A stretch of 64,000 bases of DNA from Caprimulgus europaeus (taxonomy: Eukaryota; Chordata; Aves; Caprimulgiformes; Caprimulgidae). A program made the translations under genes and the position numbers. Positions 50,047 to 60,585 of this stretch are shown one piece after another. Positions within the stretch are counted from its first letter, which is position 1. Each line of letters opens with the position of its first letter. The stretch covers positions 7,117,054-7,181,053 of the forward strand of contig OU015529.1 of NCBI GenBank assembly GCA_907165065.1. Direction: 5' to 3'. The notes beneath the pieces are model-generated. The model saw nothing but the letters and a program-made list of their open reading frames with translations, was not told the origin of the DNA and did no database searches.

Positions 50047-50117
50047 ATTGATTCAAATGTTCATATAAAATCTAACCTATGCAATAGGTTTGATTTTATA
50101 TGAATATTTGAAACAAT
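50047..50117. repeat. 71-bp near-perfect palindrome (34-bp arms, 3-nt centre)
   Basis: The left arm 50,047-50,080 pairs with 50,084-50,117 around the centre GCA. Counted by hand, 31 of 34 positions are Watson-Crick. The exceptions are G/T at 50,059:50,105 (a wobble pair in plus-strand RNA), T/T at 50,073:50,091 and A/A at 50,051:50,113. It could be a palindromic miniature transposon or a hairpin RNA source. Confidence 0.9.
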
Positions 50118-52313
50118 ACACATCTGGCAGAAGCAAGTGTCACAGCCTGCTTCTGAGAGCCCAGAGGGAAAAGCTCCCCTGTAGCCTCATTTCTACAAAT
50201 TTCTGTGGAGAAAATATTTATTTAATGACTCACACTTTCCATGGGTACTATTAAGAAACCTCGATTTTCCCTTTTAATTTGCAGCAACGCTTGCAGCTGT
50301 GACCTGATTATCAACAGTGCTGAGCCAAAAAAAAACCCCCCAAAACACAAGGTAAATATTGTGAAGATGTAAAGAATGCTTCTGATACTTGTCTAGGTAA
50401 TTAAACACGGATCCAGGAGTCTGAAATGAAGGTGTGACATCTATGTGTTACTTTGTTGGTGACAGTACTATAGTCTACTGAGGAGCTGGTTAAAATAAAG
50501 CCAAGTCCCCATGGATTTTATGGAGACGTGAGGATGCTCAGGTCTTGTCAGAATTCCATTTGTGTGCAGTATTCTCAACTAATATGAAAAAGAATTACAG
50601 TTGTGGTATTGCAAAATGTAATTTTGCAGAGACAGTATTTAAAGCCTGTATCCAACTTCCACAAGCTGACGAGGAAAAAAGGAAAGGCGGAGAAGTCTCT
50701 GAAGTGCATGCAAAAACGAGTGCTGCTTTAATGATGAAGTGTTTGATAGCGCCTTTATCAGCACGCAGTCATGTGTTTAAGTAGCATGAGCCACGGGTGA
50801 CTGTTGCAGCTTGTCATTTGCCTTATGGGAGGCAAGAAAGAGCTTCTTGTTTGATTTGTAAGATGAGCTAGCTTGTTGCACAAGGCAACAGAGGAGACTC
50901 TGTACAGACCTCCATAGCAAAGTATTTCCTAAGCTTTTTTGGACTCCCGCCACAAGGAAGTGCAGTGAGTGCAGTCACAGAGCAAGGAACATTGTGAAAG
51001 GGATTAGAAAAGAACATAGCTTTAAAGAGCATGGCAAAAAACCCCCCAAACCCAAAAAACCTCAGTTGGTCAGTAAATTAGAGATGGTAACAAAAATAGG
51101 TGTGCAACAAGAGAGTATGAAACAAGATAAACCCTAGAACTGGAAAATGCAGAGTTTGTCGTACCTTTCCACCGCTCTCGGATGTTAACACAAGCACTTT
51201 CGAAATTAATTAGACAAAGATAAAGCTATGCTGATAAGTTCCTGATTTCTCCTCAGGTCACAGTGTTTTTAAATACTGGCAAACAATCTGAGACCCGCTC
51301 CTGAGATCAGTGGAAGCAGATGAGTAGGAGGGTAATGACGGAGTTGCTCTGCAGCTTGAGAACACAAACGTGTCTTTCTCGAGGCAGTGAAGATATGCAA
51401 ACCTCACTCGCGTTTCTTTGTGATTACCAGAAAATTGCAACACTTACCTAAGCTAAAAATGGTTTGCTGCTTTAGCTTTCCAAGTTTAATATCCATTATA
51501 AATGACGCTGCTGATAGGTGCATTATGTTACACATCCCATGCAGTAAAGGCAAAGATGCAACAGAAGTGAACAAAAATGCCCTTTCGGTCCTTTTTCCAC
51601 CTGTGGTTAGAAAGAGGTAGATAGAAGTAGATAGAAATGGATCAAGAGCCAAAACAGGCGTGTGAGCACTCTGAATCCATGATGTAAGATCTATGTGTGA
51701 TGCACCAAATCAGCTTCTGGTCTCCGAGACCAACGGTGACTTGCTGGCATCTACCAAGACAGAGAATAGAGAGGACTGGTTTAAACAAACCTTTGATGTT
51801 CAGTGTGATCTTAACACTTAAGGAAAACTTTGAGTTTAAATATATAAGAAAAAAATGCAATAGGGACAAATAGTTTTCATCACTTGCCTTTATTAAAGCA
51901 ACTCGAGACTGACCTGATCCACAGTGCAGTGAAATTGGTGGCACCTTCAGCTTTTATAAAATAGGACAATTTTGTCTCATGCTAAAACAGAAATCAGTGT
52001 TTCTATTTGGAAAACAAATGAGATGCTTTTCATTTTTCATGAGACATTTTGGAAAGAAGGCTAGACACCTCTGCTTTTATCTCCATTTTTAACTTTGTCA
52101 AGCAAGAGCTTTCTCACACAGCGAAAATTTATTCTGTTAAATCCCACTATTAATTTCCATTCTTCCATCACAGTAGCCAGTTGCAAATGAAAACAAAACC
52201 TAAAGTAAGTCTGCTTGAGGGCAACTAGACAATATTAAAAAAAAATTGTTATTCACTGTTACATTGTTCAGTGATGAGAGAAACTGTTTTATATACTATT
52301 TGTGGAGGCTTTT
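50118..52313. other. Intergenic, no gene seen; possible conserved patch at 51,230-51,600
   Basis: No gene. The stretch 51,230-51,600 (with atatgcaaac, ctcgcgtttc and ccattataaatgacgctg) is repeat-free and word-rich, so it could be a regulatory element about 2.3 kb upstream of the CACUL1 start codon. Untested. Confidence 0.35.
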
Positions 52314-52518
52314 CATAGAATGACAGAATGGTTTGGGTTGGAAGGGACCTTAAAGCTCATCCAGTTCCAACCCCCCTGCCATCAGCAGGGACACCTTCCA
52401 CTAGACCAGGTTGCTCAAAGCCTCATCCAGCCTGGCCGAGAACACTTCCAGGGAGGAGCATCCACAGCTTCCTTGGGCAACCTGTTCCAGTGTCTGACCA
52501 CCCTCACAGGGAAGAATT
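52314..52518 (-). mobile_element. CR1 LINE 3' fragment, antisense
   Basis: The tail 'catagaatgacagaatgg' is followed by the inverted 'ccttccactagaccagg' block, truncated at 'cctcacagggaagaattctc'. It is directly followed by a second CR1 in the same orientation. Confidence 0.94.
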
Positions 52519-52526
52519 CTCAACAC

Positions 52527-53072
52527 AAAATCATAGAATAGTGTGGTTGGAAAAGACCTATGATCATCTAGTCCAACCATAAACCTGACATTGCCAAGTT
52601 CACCACTAAACCACATCCCCAAGTACCATGTCTACACGTCCTTTAAATCCCTCCAAAGATGGTGACTCCAGCACTTCCTTGGGCAGCCTGTTCCAATGCC
52701 TGAGAACCCTTTCTGTGAATAATTTTTTCCTAATATCCAACATAAAACTCCCCTGGTGCAACCTAAAGCCAGTTCCCTCTTGTCCTATCACTTGTTGTTT
52801 GGGAGATAGTCTCGAGACTGAGACCTGCCTCTCTCCACCCTCCTTTCAGGTATTTGTAGAGAGCGAGAAGGTCTCCCCTCAGCCTCCTTTTCTCCAGGCT
52901 CAACACCCCCAGTTCCCTCAGCCGGGAACTCAGCACACTTGTGCTCCAGACCCTTCCCCAGCTCCGTTGCCCTTCTCTGGACACGCTCCAGCACCTCCAT
53001 GTCCTTCTTGGAGTGAGGGGCCCAACACTGAACCCAGCACTCGAGCCGCGGCCTCACCAGTGCTCAGGACAG
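52527..53072 (-). mobile_element. CR1 LINE with reverse transcriptase C-terminal remnant, antisense
   Basis: A tandem neighbour of the previous CR1, but of the 20,131/29,645 subfamily. Minus-strand reading gives [20 protein letters not shown] and then [17 protein letters not shown], the CR1 ORF2 C-terminus, followed by the 3' UTR ending at the 'atcatagaatagtgtggttgg' complement. Its 5' truncation point at about 53,072 touches the edge of the CACUL1 CpG island. Confidence 0.95.
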
Positions 53073-53325
53073 GGGCAGGAGAAAGACTAAAATCCGAAGG
53101 TGCTGCAGGGACTGTGCGGATCACAAACTACGAGTGGGACGGGCCGCTGAGCACCCACAGCCACGGTCAAGTACCCTCCCGCCTTTCCTGGCCCACATCC
53201 GTTGCTTGGCGATCGCGGGTTCCCGCTAGAGGGGGATGGAGCCACAGGGCCGGAGAGCTCGGCCAGGCTCCGGCCGCTGAGGGGCCGTCCCGCCCCGTCC
53301 CGCCCCCCGGCTCCCCTCAGCCTCA

Positions 53326-53333
53326 GCGGGAAA
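53326..53333 (-). promoter_or_regulatory. E2F-type site (TTTCCCGC)
   Basis: GCGGGAAA on the plus strand is an exact reverse complement of the E2F consensus TTTSSCGC. CACUL1 acts at G1/S, so E2F control would make sense. Chance occurrence in a CpG island is possible. Confidence 0.45.
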
Positions 53334-53572
53334 GGGCAGGGAAACGCGGGACCTGCCGGAGCCTCCTCTCGCGATTTACGATCGATCCCTGGGCTTGGGA
53401 AAGAGCAGGAGTGGGACGGACACAAGGGAACGCCGCCATCACCCACCCACCCCCGCCCCGACCTCCCGCCGCCGCCGCCGCCTCAGAGCGCCCGCGGCCC
53501 CCGACCGTCCCACAATACACAACGGCCCCGCCTTTTTCCGCTCCCCGGCCCATCGCAGCCCGGCCCCTCCGG

Positions 53573-53591
53573 ACTACCGTTCCCACCATGC
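53573..53591 (+). promoter_or_regulatory. ZNF143/THAP11-HCFC1-type promoter motif
   Basis: ACTACCGTTCCCACCATGC closely follows the bipartite consensus ACTACANNTCCCAGMATGC: ACTAC, TCCCA and ATGC all match with correct spacing. Such sites usually sit just upstream of transcription starts in TATA-less CpG promoters. Confidence 0.75.
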
Positions 53592-53747
53592 CCCTCGCAG
53601 GCCCCGGGGCTCCGGGCCCGCCCTACCCGCCGCCTTCCGCCTGCCGCAAAGTGTCGCGCTGTGCGGCCGGAGCCTGGGCTGGCGGCCGCGGGCCGTGCCC
53701 GGAGCTCCGCTGCCGCCGTGAGCCCCGCCGGGCGGAGAGCGGCCGCC

Positions 53748-53765
53748 ATGGGCAGCGGGCGGTGA
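53748..53765 (+). CDS. Upstream ORF in CACUL1 leader (5 codons, MGSGR)
   Basis: The start codon has a strong context (gccgccATGg). It encodes M-G-S-G-R and then TGA, and ends 52 nt before the CACUL1 start codon in a different frame. If the mRNA starts upstream of 53,748, this element would be expected to reduce initiation at the main ATG or to tie it to reinitiation. Whether it is transcribed is unknown. Confidence 0.4.
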   Translation: MGSGR

Positions 53766-53817
53766 TCCTGCCCCGCCCCGCCTCGCTCCCCGCCGCGCCG
53801 GCAGGCAGGCAGCAGCC

Positions 53818-54124
53818 ATGGAGGAGGAGAGCATGGAGGAGGAGGGCGGCGGCGGCTGCGAGGCCATGATGGACGATCAGAACCACAACAACTGGGGCGC
53901 CGGGGGCTACGGGAGACACCTGCTGGGCCCCGCCGCGCCGCCGCTCGGGGAGCGATTCCTGCGCGGTACCGCCGCCGCCGGGCCCCCGGCCGGGCCGGAG
54001 CCCCCCGCCATGCCCGAGGCTAACGGCGTGCTGCGGGGCTGCGAGCCGGGGGACGCCGCGGGCAATGGGGGAGCCGGAGCCATCGCCGCCGCCATCAACA
54101 TCAACGCCTCGACCTCCAAGTTCC
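53818..54124 (+). CDS. CACUL1: CACUL1 exon 1 (coding part): CDK2-associated cullin domain protein 1, N terminus
   Basis: CACUL1 (CAC1, C10orf46) binds CDK2, promotes its kinase activity and helps cells pass from G1 to S. It also acts as a co-regulator of nuclear receptors. The start codon has a strong context (gccATGg). The first residues (MEEESMEEEGGGGCEAMMDD, then QNHNNW) are the recognisable CACUL1 N terminus. A poorly conserved glycine-, alanine- and proline-rich stretch follows, then ININASTSKF, which corresponds to the conserved ININTSTSKF before the exon junction in mammals. The exon ends after the first base of a leucine codon at a consensus donor (c|gtgagt at 54,125). The low-complexity stretch appears shorter than the human one (from memory). 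It lies inside the CpG island. Confidence 0.97.
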
Positions 54125-54684
54125 GTGAGTGACCGCCCTGCCCTGTCCCGGGGGCCTGGGGCGCAGGGGGGGACCTCGCCCCCTCACCCGCACCCTTCCC
54201 CGCCGGCCGCCCCCTGCCCGGGCTTCTCCCGCGCTGTGGCTGCTCTCGGGTCGGTCCTGCGGCGGGTCCCTGGCGGGGCGTTTGGCCCCAGAGGCTTCTC
54301 GAAGCGAAATCGAGTGGGTTAAGGTGGCTCGGGAGGAAAAAAAATAACCTTCCTCGCACACAGCCCGGCTTCTGCCGCTTCCCTGTCACGGCCGGGTGAC
54401 GTGGTCGGTCTGGCTGTAGAACTGGGAGAGCCAGTGTGGGCAGGGTTTGGGGCTGTACAGAGACACTGGTCCTTTTCCTGAAGCTTTTAGCTCACGTCGT
54501 GTTTTCCTAAAGACTTTTTATTTCTGCCTGAAAAACCCAAAGCTGGGTCTGGAGCCTGTTTGTGATTGCTGACAGTGGATGGCTGTGTTGTGCAGAGCTC
54601 CTGGAAGGGACATAGGTCTGCAAAGGCCTGATGAGAACAACTGAAGGTGAATTTACCCCCCTCCAAAAATAATTGCAAAACATC

Positions 54685-54764
54685 TGCATCCTACACTGAA
54701 ACTAAACCACAGCTATTCTAACTACTAAGAATAAAATTATCTCTATCCTAGCAAAACCAGGACA
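54685..54764 (-). mobile_element. LTR fragment, same or related family as 47,791-48,360
   Basis: On the minus strand it begins TGTCCTGGTTTTGCTAGGAT and continues through AGAGATAATTTTATTCTTAG, parallel to the first 40-50 bp of the LTR at 48,360. The match fades after about 80 bp, so only the 5' end of the U3 region remains. It lies antisense in intron 1. Confidence 0.75.
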
Positions 54765-56480
54765 AGCTTTTAACAGAAATGGTGTTTTTTTTCTCTTGTT
54801 TTGCTCAGCTAAGGTTGAGGGAAGGGAAGATTTTTTGCTGTTCATTTAAATTCTACTTTTATTTCCCAAAGTCACGCCTCTGGGCAAAACACACCCTTTT
54901 CTCTAATGACTGTTGGAAAACTTACATTTGGCTAGTTAAAAGTGTTCCTGGAAGCATAACCATATACTGTGATGATGAAATTTTGGTGGAAAACACACCT
55001 TTTTTTTTTTTCTTTGTTCCTTCCTCTTTCTCCAATGCTAGCTCACCTCTCCAGCTCCTCAGCAGCTCAGCTCCAGAGCTGATCAGAAGCTTGAAGTTCA
55101 GGCTTCAGGATCTCTGTCTCTCTGGTAGCCTGGGTTTCGTGGCTCTAGGCACATTGCCAAGGCTGGCTCTTTTGAAGTTGAGGCTCCCAGACTCCATGAG
55201 CTCTCTGCCTTCCTTGCTTGTCAGGGCTCCAGGTACCTTGGGGTGGCTCGTAAATACTTGAAACACTTGAAATGAAATGTCATTCAGCTTTGCTAAACTA
55301 AGCTCTTGAATTCCCAATCCAGCAATTTAGAGTCTTAGTTTTCCCTTCTGTTTCAGAATGAAAGTGGTTTTCTAGCTGGATCTTCATCAAAGGGGAGGAT
55401 GACTTTCCAGCTAATCTACATTTTATGTCTGAGGCGGGGAAGAAGTGTGTGATTTTGCTCAGGTTGTGGTTTTTGAGTTCTTGTTTTCACTTCTCCAGCG
55501 TTGGTATTCCAACACAGTACCTTATCTTAAATTAAAATTCCTATAAAATAAAAAATCCTCTGAGTTGAGTTCATTAGAACCTTTCCACACCTTTGTGTTG
55601 TGGATAGTTTTGATGGTATGTGTATGTGAACTGAACAAGTCCAGTGTAGTAGTATGGACTGAGAAAGTACAGGAGGCCAGTTGGGATCCTACCTGTTCTA
55701 ATCCTGTCTGACAAAGGATCCCTTAATCTTCTCTGGTGAATTTTCATGTAAAGAAAAAAGGACAAAGATCACTTTCCATGTAAACATACAGTGAAAAGGG
55801 AGACAGCGTGTGCTGGATCCCCTCCTGCCTGCTCTGTCTTAGCAATGGCAGAACACGTGTGGAGGAGCTGATTGCCAGTCTTAATCTTGGTAGGAAAGTT
55901 GTTCTCTGCTGCATGAAGAACTTCTTGCAGCTGAATGAGCGAGGACTCACGCCCTGCTTGCTTCATGATGCAGAGGCTTAATCTTAGACAGGTTGTCCTA
56001 CAGGTGACCTTCAAAAACGTGGGTGGTGTATGGTTTATCATGATAAATTTGAGTGCTTCTGACATGCAGATAGGTCTCTCCATCCTGATTCTTTCCTCCA
56101 AAACTAAAAAATCCAACGCCTGTCTTCCAATATGTAATTACTTGCAGCATGTTGGTTTTGTTCATGTTTGTAGTTGCAGATTAAAGTTGTCTGGTGTGGC
56201 GTTTTTAGGTGGTGGAATACTGGAGGAAGAAGGTTAGATGGAAGCCCTTTAAAATATTTCAAAGGGACCAAATCCGATTCTCCTTCCTTGAAGTTTTGGA
56301 GAGACTGAGAACTAAAAGCAGATATAAAAATGCATAGTTCACTTAATAGCTTTTCTTCTAGTTCAAACAACTTAAGTCAATTTTCCATGTTGTGGTAAAC
56401 TTATAACTAAATCTTTATTTACAGTTGATCAGCTTCAGTCACAGCTATGGATTTTGGATTTATAAAGCCAAAAGAGAAAT

Positions 56481-56520
56481 GTTAGGAGAAATATTTTAGG
56501 AGTGTTAGGAGAAATATTTT
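56481..56520 (+). repeat. Short tandem duplication (23-bp period)
   Basis: gttaggagaaatatttt occurs at 56,481 and again at 56,504, separated by a few bases. Confidence 0.9.
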
Positions 56521-57382
56521 TCAAAGGCCATAAGGGAGAAAATAAAAGTAAGAACTTTTAATAACTTTAAGCACAACACTTCCATAGTAGTAATTGTAGC
56601 ATAAAACAATTGTGGTGAAAAGTGAAGAGTTTTCCTTTTTATTTTTTTAATTTTGTATTTTTGTTTTCATTCTTTTCAAGCAAGAATGGTTATAAATGTA
56701 TTTGATGCCAGTCCCAGGCTGTGAGCCTTGGCATATCCGTTAATTAGTTGACCACCCTCTTGCATAATATAGTTGGGTGCAGTGTGTGTGTGTTGCTGAG
56801 CTGGCAAATTGATGAAGAAGTTTAACATTATTTACTAACCAGTCTTAACACAGACTGAGAAACATGTAATAAAAATAGAACAGAATTGAAAGCAGCTACG
56901 GGGCAGACTCATAAACTTGCTAATATATGCTAGGATGTGTCAGGCAGGGGGTGTAGCAAAATCTATTCTGTAAATATGTGTGTGATGGCTGAGAAAAAGG
57001 AAAGTGTGGAGCCACAGCGATAGCTGTGAGTCTGTGGATGTGTCTCAGGCAGCTGCTTGAAGAGCTTGTACACAAAATATTTTAGGATTATAGGGAGTGT
57101 TGCTAATTAAGCAGTAAAGCTTCATATGTATCACTTTGTGAGATGAAATAAAGCTTCTGAAAGATACCTCGCTGCTTCCTTTGGTTTTTATTGTTGGAAT
57201 AAATGACAGATAGTTGTCAGACTGGTGTCTGCTTGCTTAGCAGTAGGTTGGATTACCCGTCCTGCTCTGTCTCCTACAGTTTCAAAAGGAGGATGTTTCT
57301 TATATGTGAATGTAGGAAATGTTTTGGGAAGCTTTTCAGGTTAAGTTGTCTTGTCTAAATGACAAAATCAACACTATCACTG

Positions 57383-57399
57383 TTTTTTTTTTTTTTTTT
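57383..57399. repeat. Poly-T run (17 T)
   Basis: Intronic homopolymer far from the acceptor site. No retroelement is attached. Confidence 0.95.
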
Positions 57400-58550
57400 C
57401 TTTATTATGTGCTTATTACTGTTCTAGCATCTTTTTTGAGCTAAGTGTGTTTGTAAGTTTTTCTTAATCAGTTTCATGGGGGATATATGCCTACTCTAGG
57501 ACTTTCTGGTTTTGTTTTTTTAAGATCTTAATGCTTTTTGCCATTCTTCTGATTGAAGTTGATATAAAAGAATTTGGTAGCTTGGAGCAGGCTGTGTTTC
57601 AGTTATGGCTGTGATACTGAAATATCTAGGTTATGATATGAAGCTCATGCATATTCTTTTTCACTTAAATGGTTTCACTGCTGCATTTGACTTGGTTTTT
57701 CTTTTGAACTTTTCTGTATATGGAAAAACAGCAGTTGCTTTGCAAGCTTTACTTGTGAAGTCTTTTATAATTTGCTGGAATATACTGGCTTCCTTTCCAT
57801 TTGATCAGATTGATTTCTCTCCCAGCCCTACCCCAGACTTGCTGTAGTTGGATAAAATAGTGCATTCTAGTGTGATTTGTTACAAAATGCCTGTGTCACT
57901 TCCCAGAAACTTAATAAATCTCAAGGAAATTAAAGTAATCTTTTAGTATCACCCTTTCCTTGGGGTTTGGAACTGGAGGCTGTTGGACAAACCGTTTTAA
58001 ATCTTGAATACCTAGTGTATGGATAAACATTTAAGAATGACACCCTAAAAAGATGGAAAAGTAAACAATTAAGAAGTTTTTACAATGGCAATCTGTCTTC
58101 TCTTTCTAAGGATTTGTGTGTGGAATTCCTGTCCTCCCTGGTCCTGGGGTTATTCTTGTGGAGTTTTTAATTGAAGGGTGCTTCTTTAAGTCATCCTTTC
58201 CTTTTTTGTGTGTGTGTCTAAGCAATGTCAGAAAAAAAGGACATTACTAACTTGTGACAGTTATTAAAATGACTTTGTTTTCTCAGAAGAATAAAAATAG
58301 TGATTGTTCAGTGTGTATTCTTTGGAGTCTTAGCTATATAAATATTATGCTTGGCTTAGTTTCAGAACTGAAGTGTGGAAATCAAATTAAATAATACTTG
58401 TTGAAGTCTTTTGGGTAAAAATGAAGCTTTTTTCAAATATCACTTTGAATTCATCAGTGCTGTTTGTAAAAGCATTTTGTCCTTTGCCTGTGCAGCACTT
58501 CTAATGGGCAGAGCTGCCTATTTGCTACTTCTCTCTTTTTCCATACTGGG

Positions 58551-58577
58551 GAAAAAAGAAAGAAAGAAAGAAAAAGA
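58551..58577 (+). repeat. GAAA microsatellite
   Basis: About five GAAA units at 58,557-58,576, preceded by an A run. Intronic. Confidence 0.9.
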
Positions 58578-60585
58578 CCACATCTCAACAGCTTGTTAAA
58601 AATTCTTCAGTGTTCTCAATTCTTACTTTACTATTTTCTTTCCAATGAATAGAACTCATTTAATATATTAAACCAGATGTGGGTGTGATTATACATTGAA
58701 ATCTTAAATCAAGACTGTCCAATATTTATGCTGACTTCAGTTTAATGTTTTCTGTGGAACAGAGCACTTCTGTGGAGACCCACCTTTTTTGGGGTAACCA
58801 AGTGAAATATAAATGCTCAAATTTTTGCTGCTGGGTGTCAGCATGAATAGTAAAGCTACTACGTGGGAGCTGCTCCTGAGAACATCTGCCTGGAGCCTGA
58901 GCCCTGTAAGGGATGAGAACGCAAGCAAGTCATTGCAAGACAGATGAGTAAGGAGTGAATTTACTGTCAGGCAAGTGCTGTGCTGCTCCTGACAGTGTGA
59001 ATGCTTTTGTATCGTGGACCTGACTTGCTGGCCTTGCAGTTATGTCCTGGTAGCTGTTGTGTACCTGGACCCATAACATTTATCAACTTGCTAGCAAATG
59101 GTGTTGTACTTTCAGATAGCAGGCTGGAGAGTTGGGAGAGCATCCTGCAGCTTTTGTGGTGGTGACCTGTTCACTAGTCAGACACATACCACGTTAACTA
59201 GATCTGTTTCTCTAACAGGTATGAATCAAAAGTGCACCAGAGGCTAGTTGGGTGAAGAGAGGGCTGGGAGTACTGCACTAACATCCTTCACTAAGCAAGG
59301 TTTCTGGCTGAAATACCCTAAAATGACACACAACAGGAATTTGTCATACCTGCTGTTACAGATAGTGTTGAAACATCTTTTTTTTGGTCTCACACCTCTC
59401 TCTATTCCATGTTCTCTTTATACTCTTCTTTTTCTCATGACAAATGTTAAACATTTTGCCTGTATTTCCTTAGAATTGTTCTTCATAATGCTGCCAGAAG
59501 TGACTTACCCAGCTCCTTTCAACCCCTTGTGAAAAGAACATTTCAGAAATCTTGCTCCTCAAACCCAGCAGTGAATCTACATTTACACATGTATTTAAAA
59601 TGCAGCCCTATTCAGAAGATTTTTTTTTTTTCAGTGCAGTGCCTGAACTGAGTTGTTTGGGGTGGGAATTACTTTTATTCTCTGTTCTATATAGCCCAGA
59701 CCCACATGTGGATTTCCTGGACTGGATAGTTTTGGTAGGAAGTATACCCTGTGCTGTTACTTAGAGAGAGTTTGGTTTTGAGTGGCTGCTGTGAAGCTGT
59801 GGTGGTGTGACAAGCCAGCAAGGTAGTCCCATGAGTAAGTCTGTGAAGGGAAGGTGCTAACCCTTCTGCTGTGGCTGCTGTTGGAACTGAACCAGCTGTG
59901 GTTAGTTCAGAAATCTTCCCTGAAAAGAGAGAGATTGAAACTCTTCTCTGTCTGTGAAGACACACGGAGTGGCTTGTGCAAGAAGGGGCAGTTGGGAAGC
60001 TCAGGAGGAAAATCACTATTCTTCCCTGTATTGATTCTTATCTGGAAAAGGAGCTTTGTTGTGCCTGCTAGAGGGGGAGTTGTAATACAGATCCAAAAAA
60101 AATTGCCCAGGAGCCTAACTGCAGTTGAAGGCAGAGGGAATTGCATCAGCTTTCAGGCCAAGGAAGCTGCTCATCCCACCTGAGACTTGTAAAATTAATA
60201 CATCTGCTGGGAAGGAGAATTCCAAAAACCACCAGATTTGGTCAAAGCTTGTTCTGCTGCATGTGAGGACCCAGTGTTAATTTTGTGGGAGTTCATAATC
60301 AACAGTTATGTAATTTATTAATCTGAACTAACTACTGAACTACTCTTTTTTTAAAAAAATATTGTTACATTGTCATGCTAGAACTTCCAGGAGTTTGTTT
60401 TCCCCTGCTAGATTTCCCTATTCCCCAAGAAATATCCAAGCACTGATTTGGCAGGTTTTTTTAAATTGTATTTTATTTTCTGTAAAGAAAAAAGTACAAA
60501 TTCAAGTCTGAGCTTTAGTTTTAGATGAGGTTATCTTAGCGGAAGTGAACTGTTCCCAGTTTTTGTGGCCAGCTTTTGGGTGTGA

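Larger units (their letters stand above)
53076..54350. promoter_or_regulatory. CACUL1: CpG island promoter of CACUL1
   Basis: GC content and CpG density rise sharply just after the CR1 and fall again about 230 bp into intron 1. Several GC boxes are present (for example cgccccgtcccgcccc near 53,291 and ccccgccccgcc near 53,771), with no obvious TATA box. The transcription start cannot be fixed from sequence alone. It must lie upstream of the start codon at 53,818 and may be downstream of the ZNF143/THAP11-type site at 53,573. Confidence 0.9.

Noticed and set aside
1-53075. Repeated blocks considered as a CRISPR-like or tandem array
   Set aside because: The recurrent 'gagcaacctggtctagtgg' blocks are dispersed CR1 3' ends on both strands, not regularly spaced repeats. 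The host is a vertebrate.
53223-53236. CTCF-like word ccgctagaggggga, with a similar word near 60,067
   Set aside because: It resembles the CTCF core but lacks the expected C in the GGC position. Too weak to annotate.
52628-53869. A 413-codon plus-strand open frame, the longest in the window
   Set aside because: It runs through an antisense CR1, then the GC-rich CpG island, and ends out of frame over the CACUL1 start. It is a chance frame sustained by low stop-codon density; a gene caller could report it falsely.
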